In this document: positions 23,418 through 25,346 of the stretch, in pieces
Position numbering within the stretch: the stretch's first letter is position 1
Layout: every line of letters begins with the position of its first letter
The notes under the pieces: generated by a model
Databases searched by the model: none
Seen by the model: the letters and a program-made list of their open reading frames with translations, nothing else
Told to the model about the DNA's origin: nothing
Source of the DNA: Hyphomicrobiales bacterium
GTDB lineage: Bacteria > Pseudomonadota > Alphaproteobacteria > Rhizobiales > Aestuariivirgaceae
DNA length: 25,346 nt
Reading direction: 5' to 3'
NCBI GenBank assembly: GCA_013002595.1
Contig: JABDJG010000267.1
Coordinates: forward strand, 1 to 25,346
Made by a program: the position numbers and the translations under genes

Positions 23418-25346
23418 ATGGCCAGCAAAATGCTTATCGATGCCGCCCACTCGGAGGAAACCCGGGTCGTCGTTGTTCGCGGCAAGCGGATCGAAGAATT
23501 CGATTACGAATCTGCTACTCGCAGGCAATTAAAAGGCAATATCTACCTTGCCAAAGTCACACGGGTAGAACCTTCCCTTCAGGCTGCATTCGTCGATTAC
23601 GGCGGGAACCGTCACGGCTTCCTGGCGTTCAGCGAAATTCATCCCGACTATTATCAGATACCGGTTGCCGACCGGCAGGCACTTCTAGAGGAAGAAGAAG
23701 AAGATGTCCGCCGCAGCGAAGAAGACTATGAGGCCAGAGCCGAATCAGGCGGCCGCAAGAAACGGTCCCGGCGCAGGAAAAAAGCCGATGATGACACTGC
23801 TGAGGTTGAGGCTTCAGAAGCCGAGGGTGACGAAGAAACGCCGGAAGATGAAACAGCAGAAGCTGCACAAGAACAAGAAGCTCGCGACAGCGACGGTGAT
23901 GAGGACAATGACGATGAGAATGGTGACGATGGCCAGGACGACGACAGCTTTGATTCTGTCGGCGCCGAAGATGCACTGGAAGAAGTGCCTCAGCGCCAGC
24001 GCCGCCAGCGACGCAATTACAAGATCCAGGAGGTCATCAAGCGCCGCCAGGTAATCCTGGTGCAGGTCGTTAAGGAAGAGCGTGGCAACAAGGGCGCCGC
24101 ACTGACGACCTATCTCTCACTGGCCGGCCGGTATTGCGTGTTGATGCCGAACACGGCGCGCGGTGGCGGCATTTCCCGCAAGATTACCGATGCCAATGAC
24201 CGGCGCCGGCTGAAAGAAGTCGCCAAGGACACCAAGGTGCAACCAGGTATGGGACTGATCGTGCGGACTGCCGGAGCGCAGCGCACAAAGGTCGAAATCA
24301 AGCGTGATTTTGACTACCTGATGCGGTTGTGGGGCAGCGTGCGCGACCTGACGCTCGATTCAACCGCGCCGGCGCTGGTTTACGAAGAAGGCAGCCTGAT
24401 CAAACGCTCGATCCGCGATCTTTATACCAAGGACGTCGAAGAGGTGCTGGTCGAGGGCGATGCAGCGGTCAAGGAAGCCAAGGGGTTCATGAAGATGCTG
24501 ATGCCGAGCCATGCCCGGCATGTGAAACAATACAAAGAAACCCAGCCACTGTTTTCGCGCTACCAGGTTGAAGGTCAGCTTGATGGCCTGTTCTCCAGCA
24601 CCGTAACCTTGCAATCAGGTGGTTACATGGTGATCAACCAGACCGAAGCGCTGGTTGCCATTGACATCAACTCCGGCAAGGCGACGCGCGAACACAATAT
24701 TGAGGATACCGCGCTTAAGACCAACATGGAGGCGGCGCAGGAGATCGCCAGGCAATTGCGGTTGCGCGATCTGGCCGGTCTGATCGTGATCGATTTCATC
24801 GACATGGAAGAAAAGCGCAACAACCGGTCGGTTGAGCGCAAGATGAAAGAGGCACTCAAGAACGACCGGGCGCGAATTCAGGTCGGTCGAATATCGCACT
24901 TCGGCCTGCTGGAAATGTCGCGCCAACGGTTGCGCCAGGGCATGATCGAGAATTCCTCGCTGACCTGCCCGGAATGCGCCGGACGCGGCCTGGTGCGCTC
25001 GGTGTCCAGTTGCGCGCTGGCGATCCTGCGATCGATCGAAGAACGTTTGATCAACCACAAGCCGGATAATCTGGTGGTCAAATGTGATCGCGAGGTGGCG
25101 TTTTACATCCTCAATGACAAACGCGATCATCTGTTGTCGCTTGAGTCAGCCTGGGGCGTTTCAATCTACCTCGAACCGTCAACCGAGCATAAACAAGCCG
25201 ATTGTTCCATCGAGGGCACAACCGAGCGGTCGCCAAGCGGACGCAAGGTGAAAGCTGAATCGATCAAGATCGACTCGGCATTCGATGATGCTGAGGCCGG
25301 TGACAAGGCCGACTCTGGCGAAACTGCCCGTGCCGAAACATCCGAC
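23418..25346 (+). CDS. rne: Ribonuclease E (3'-truncated by the window)
   Basis: Endoribonuclease central to mRNA decay and rRNA/tRNA processing, and scaffold of the degradosome. Here 643 codons are visible and the frame is open at the window end. The N-terminus (MASKMLIDAAHSEETRVVVVRGKR) and the S1 domain start are typical. The S1 region is split by a highly acidic, low-complexity insert (about 91-190). Catalytic Asp416 (AIDINSGK) and Asp459 (VIDFIDM) and the Zn-link Cys517/Cys520 (CPECAGRG) keep the E. coli spacing (43 and 58 residues), about 113 residues later than in E. coli. GGAG at 23404-23407 precedes the ATG. A Glu/Asp/Lys-rich C-terminal region begins near residue 600. Confidence 0.96.
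   Translation, partial: MASKMLIDAAHSEETRVVVVRGKRIEEFDYESATRRQLKGNIYLAKVTRVEPSLQAAFVDYGGNRHGFLAFSEIHPDYYQIPVADRQALLEEEEEDVRRSEEDYEARAESGGRKKRSRRRKKADDDTAEVEASEAEGDEETPEDETAEAAQEQEARDSDGDEDNDDENGDDGQDDDSFDSVGAEDALEEVPQRQRRQRRNYKIQEVIKRRQVILVQVVKEERGNKGAALTTYLSLAGRYCVLMPNTARGGGISRKITDANDRRRLKEVAKDTKVQPGMGLIVRTAGAQRTKVEIKRDFDYLMRLWGSVRDLTLDSTAPALVYEEGSLIKRSIRDLYTKDVEEVLVEGDAAVKEAKGFMKMLMPSHARHVKQYKETQPLFSRYQVEGQLDGLFSSTVTLQSGGYMVINQTEALVAIDINSGKATREHNIEDTALKTNMEAAQEIARQLRLRDLAGLIVIDFIDMEEKRNNRSVERKMKEALKNDRARIQVGRISHFGLLEMSRQRLRQGMIENSSLTCPECAGRGLVRSVSSCALAILRSIEERLINHKPDNLVVKCDREVAFYILNDKRDHLLSLESAWGVSIYLEPSTEHKQADCSIEGTTERSPSGRKVKAESIKIDSAFDDAEAGDKADSGETARAETSD

Noticed and set aside
1..25346. 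Mobile elements, CRISPR arrays, tRNA or rRNA genes, or a defence island
   Set aside because: No transposase, integrase, phage or defence proteins, no regularly spaced repeats, and no RNA gene signature were seen; all genes are core housekeeping types.

Overview
The window looks like a conserved stretch of core chromosome from an alphaproteobacterium, most likely of the order Hyphomicrobiales (Rhizobiales). The evidence is an iscR-led suf operon with an Irr-type iron-control box, an RNase E with a long acidic insert in its S1 region, a bactofilin/LytM-peptidase pair, and the order tyrS - AsmA-like gene - peroxiredoxin - M23 peptidase - bactofilin - prfB - PBP1a - amidase - rne. The DNA is GC-rich. 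I see no insertion sequence, phage gene, tRNA, rRNA or CRISPR array. I cannot name a genus.

Region 1 (68-8098, minus strand) is a nine-gene iron-sulfur cluster operon. In transcription order it holds iscR, a class I cysteine desulfurase, sufB, sufC, sufD, a VOC/glyoxalase-fold gene, sufS, sufT (DUF59/MIP18) and sufA. SufS (perhaps also the class I enzyme) provides sulfur, SufBCD is the scaffold, SufA and SufT act in cluster transfer or maturation, and IscR senses cluster supply. The promoter region carries a consensus-like promoter, a 25-bp site with the layout of an E. coli type 1 IscR site over the -35 box, and an Irr/ICE-like near-palindrome at the predicted transcription start. A REP-like inverted pair lies between sufB and sufC.

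Region 2 (8205-11296) holds an alpha/beta hydrolase (+), anmK for anhydro-MurNAc recycling (-), and tyrS (+). Region 3 (11304-14798, -) is one long AsmA/YhdP-like envelope protein gene, divergent from a BCP-type peroxiredoxin gene at 15011 (+).

Region 4 (15620-22749) is a cell-envelope block. A membrane-anchored M23 peptidase overlaps a bactofilin gene on the plus strand. They converge on a minus-strand group amiC - mrcA - prfB. prfB is split by a programmed +1 frameshift, so a simple ORF scan misses its first 23 codons; the full product is about 376 residues.

Region 5 (22750-25346) is a 668-bp intergenic stretch with a CtrA-like site near amiC and a hairpin-rich presumed leader of rne. The rne gene runs off the right end.

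I found no wholly new system. The most interesting items are the dual IscR/Irr operator, the VOC gene inside the suf operon, the REP-like pair between sufB and sufC, and the prfB recoding site.
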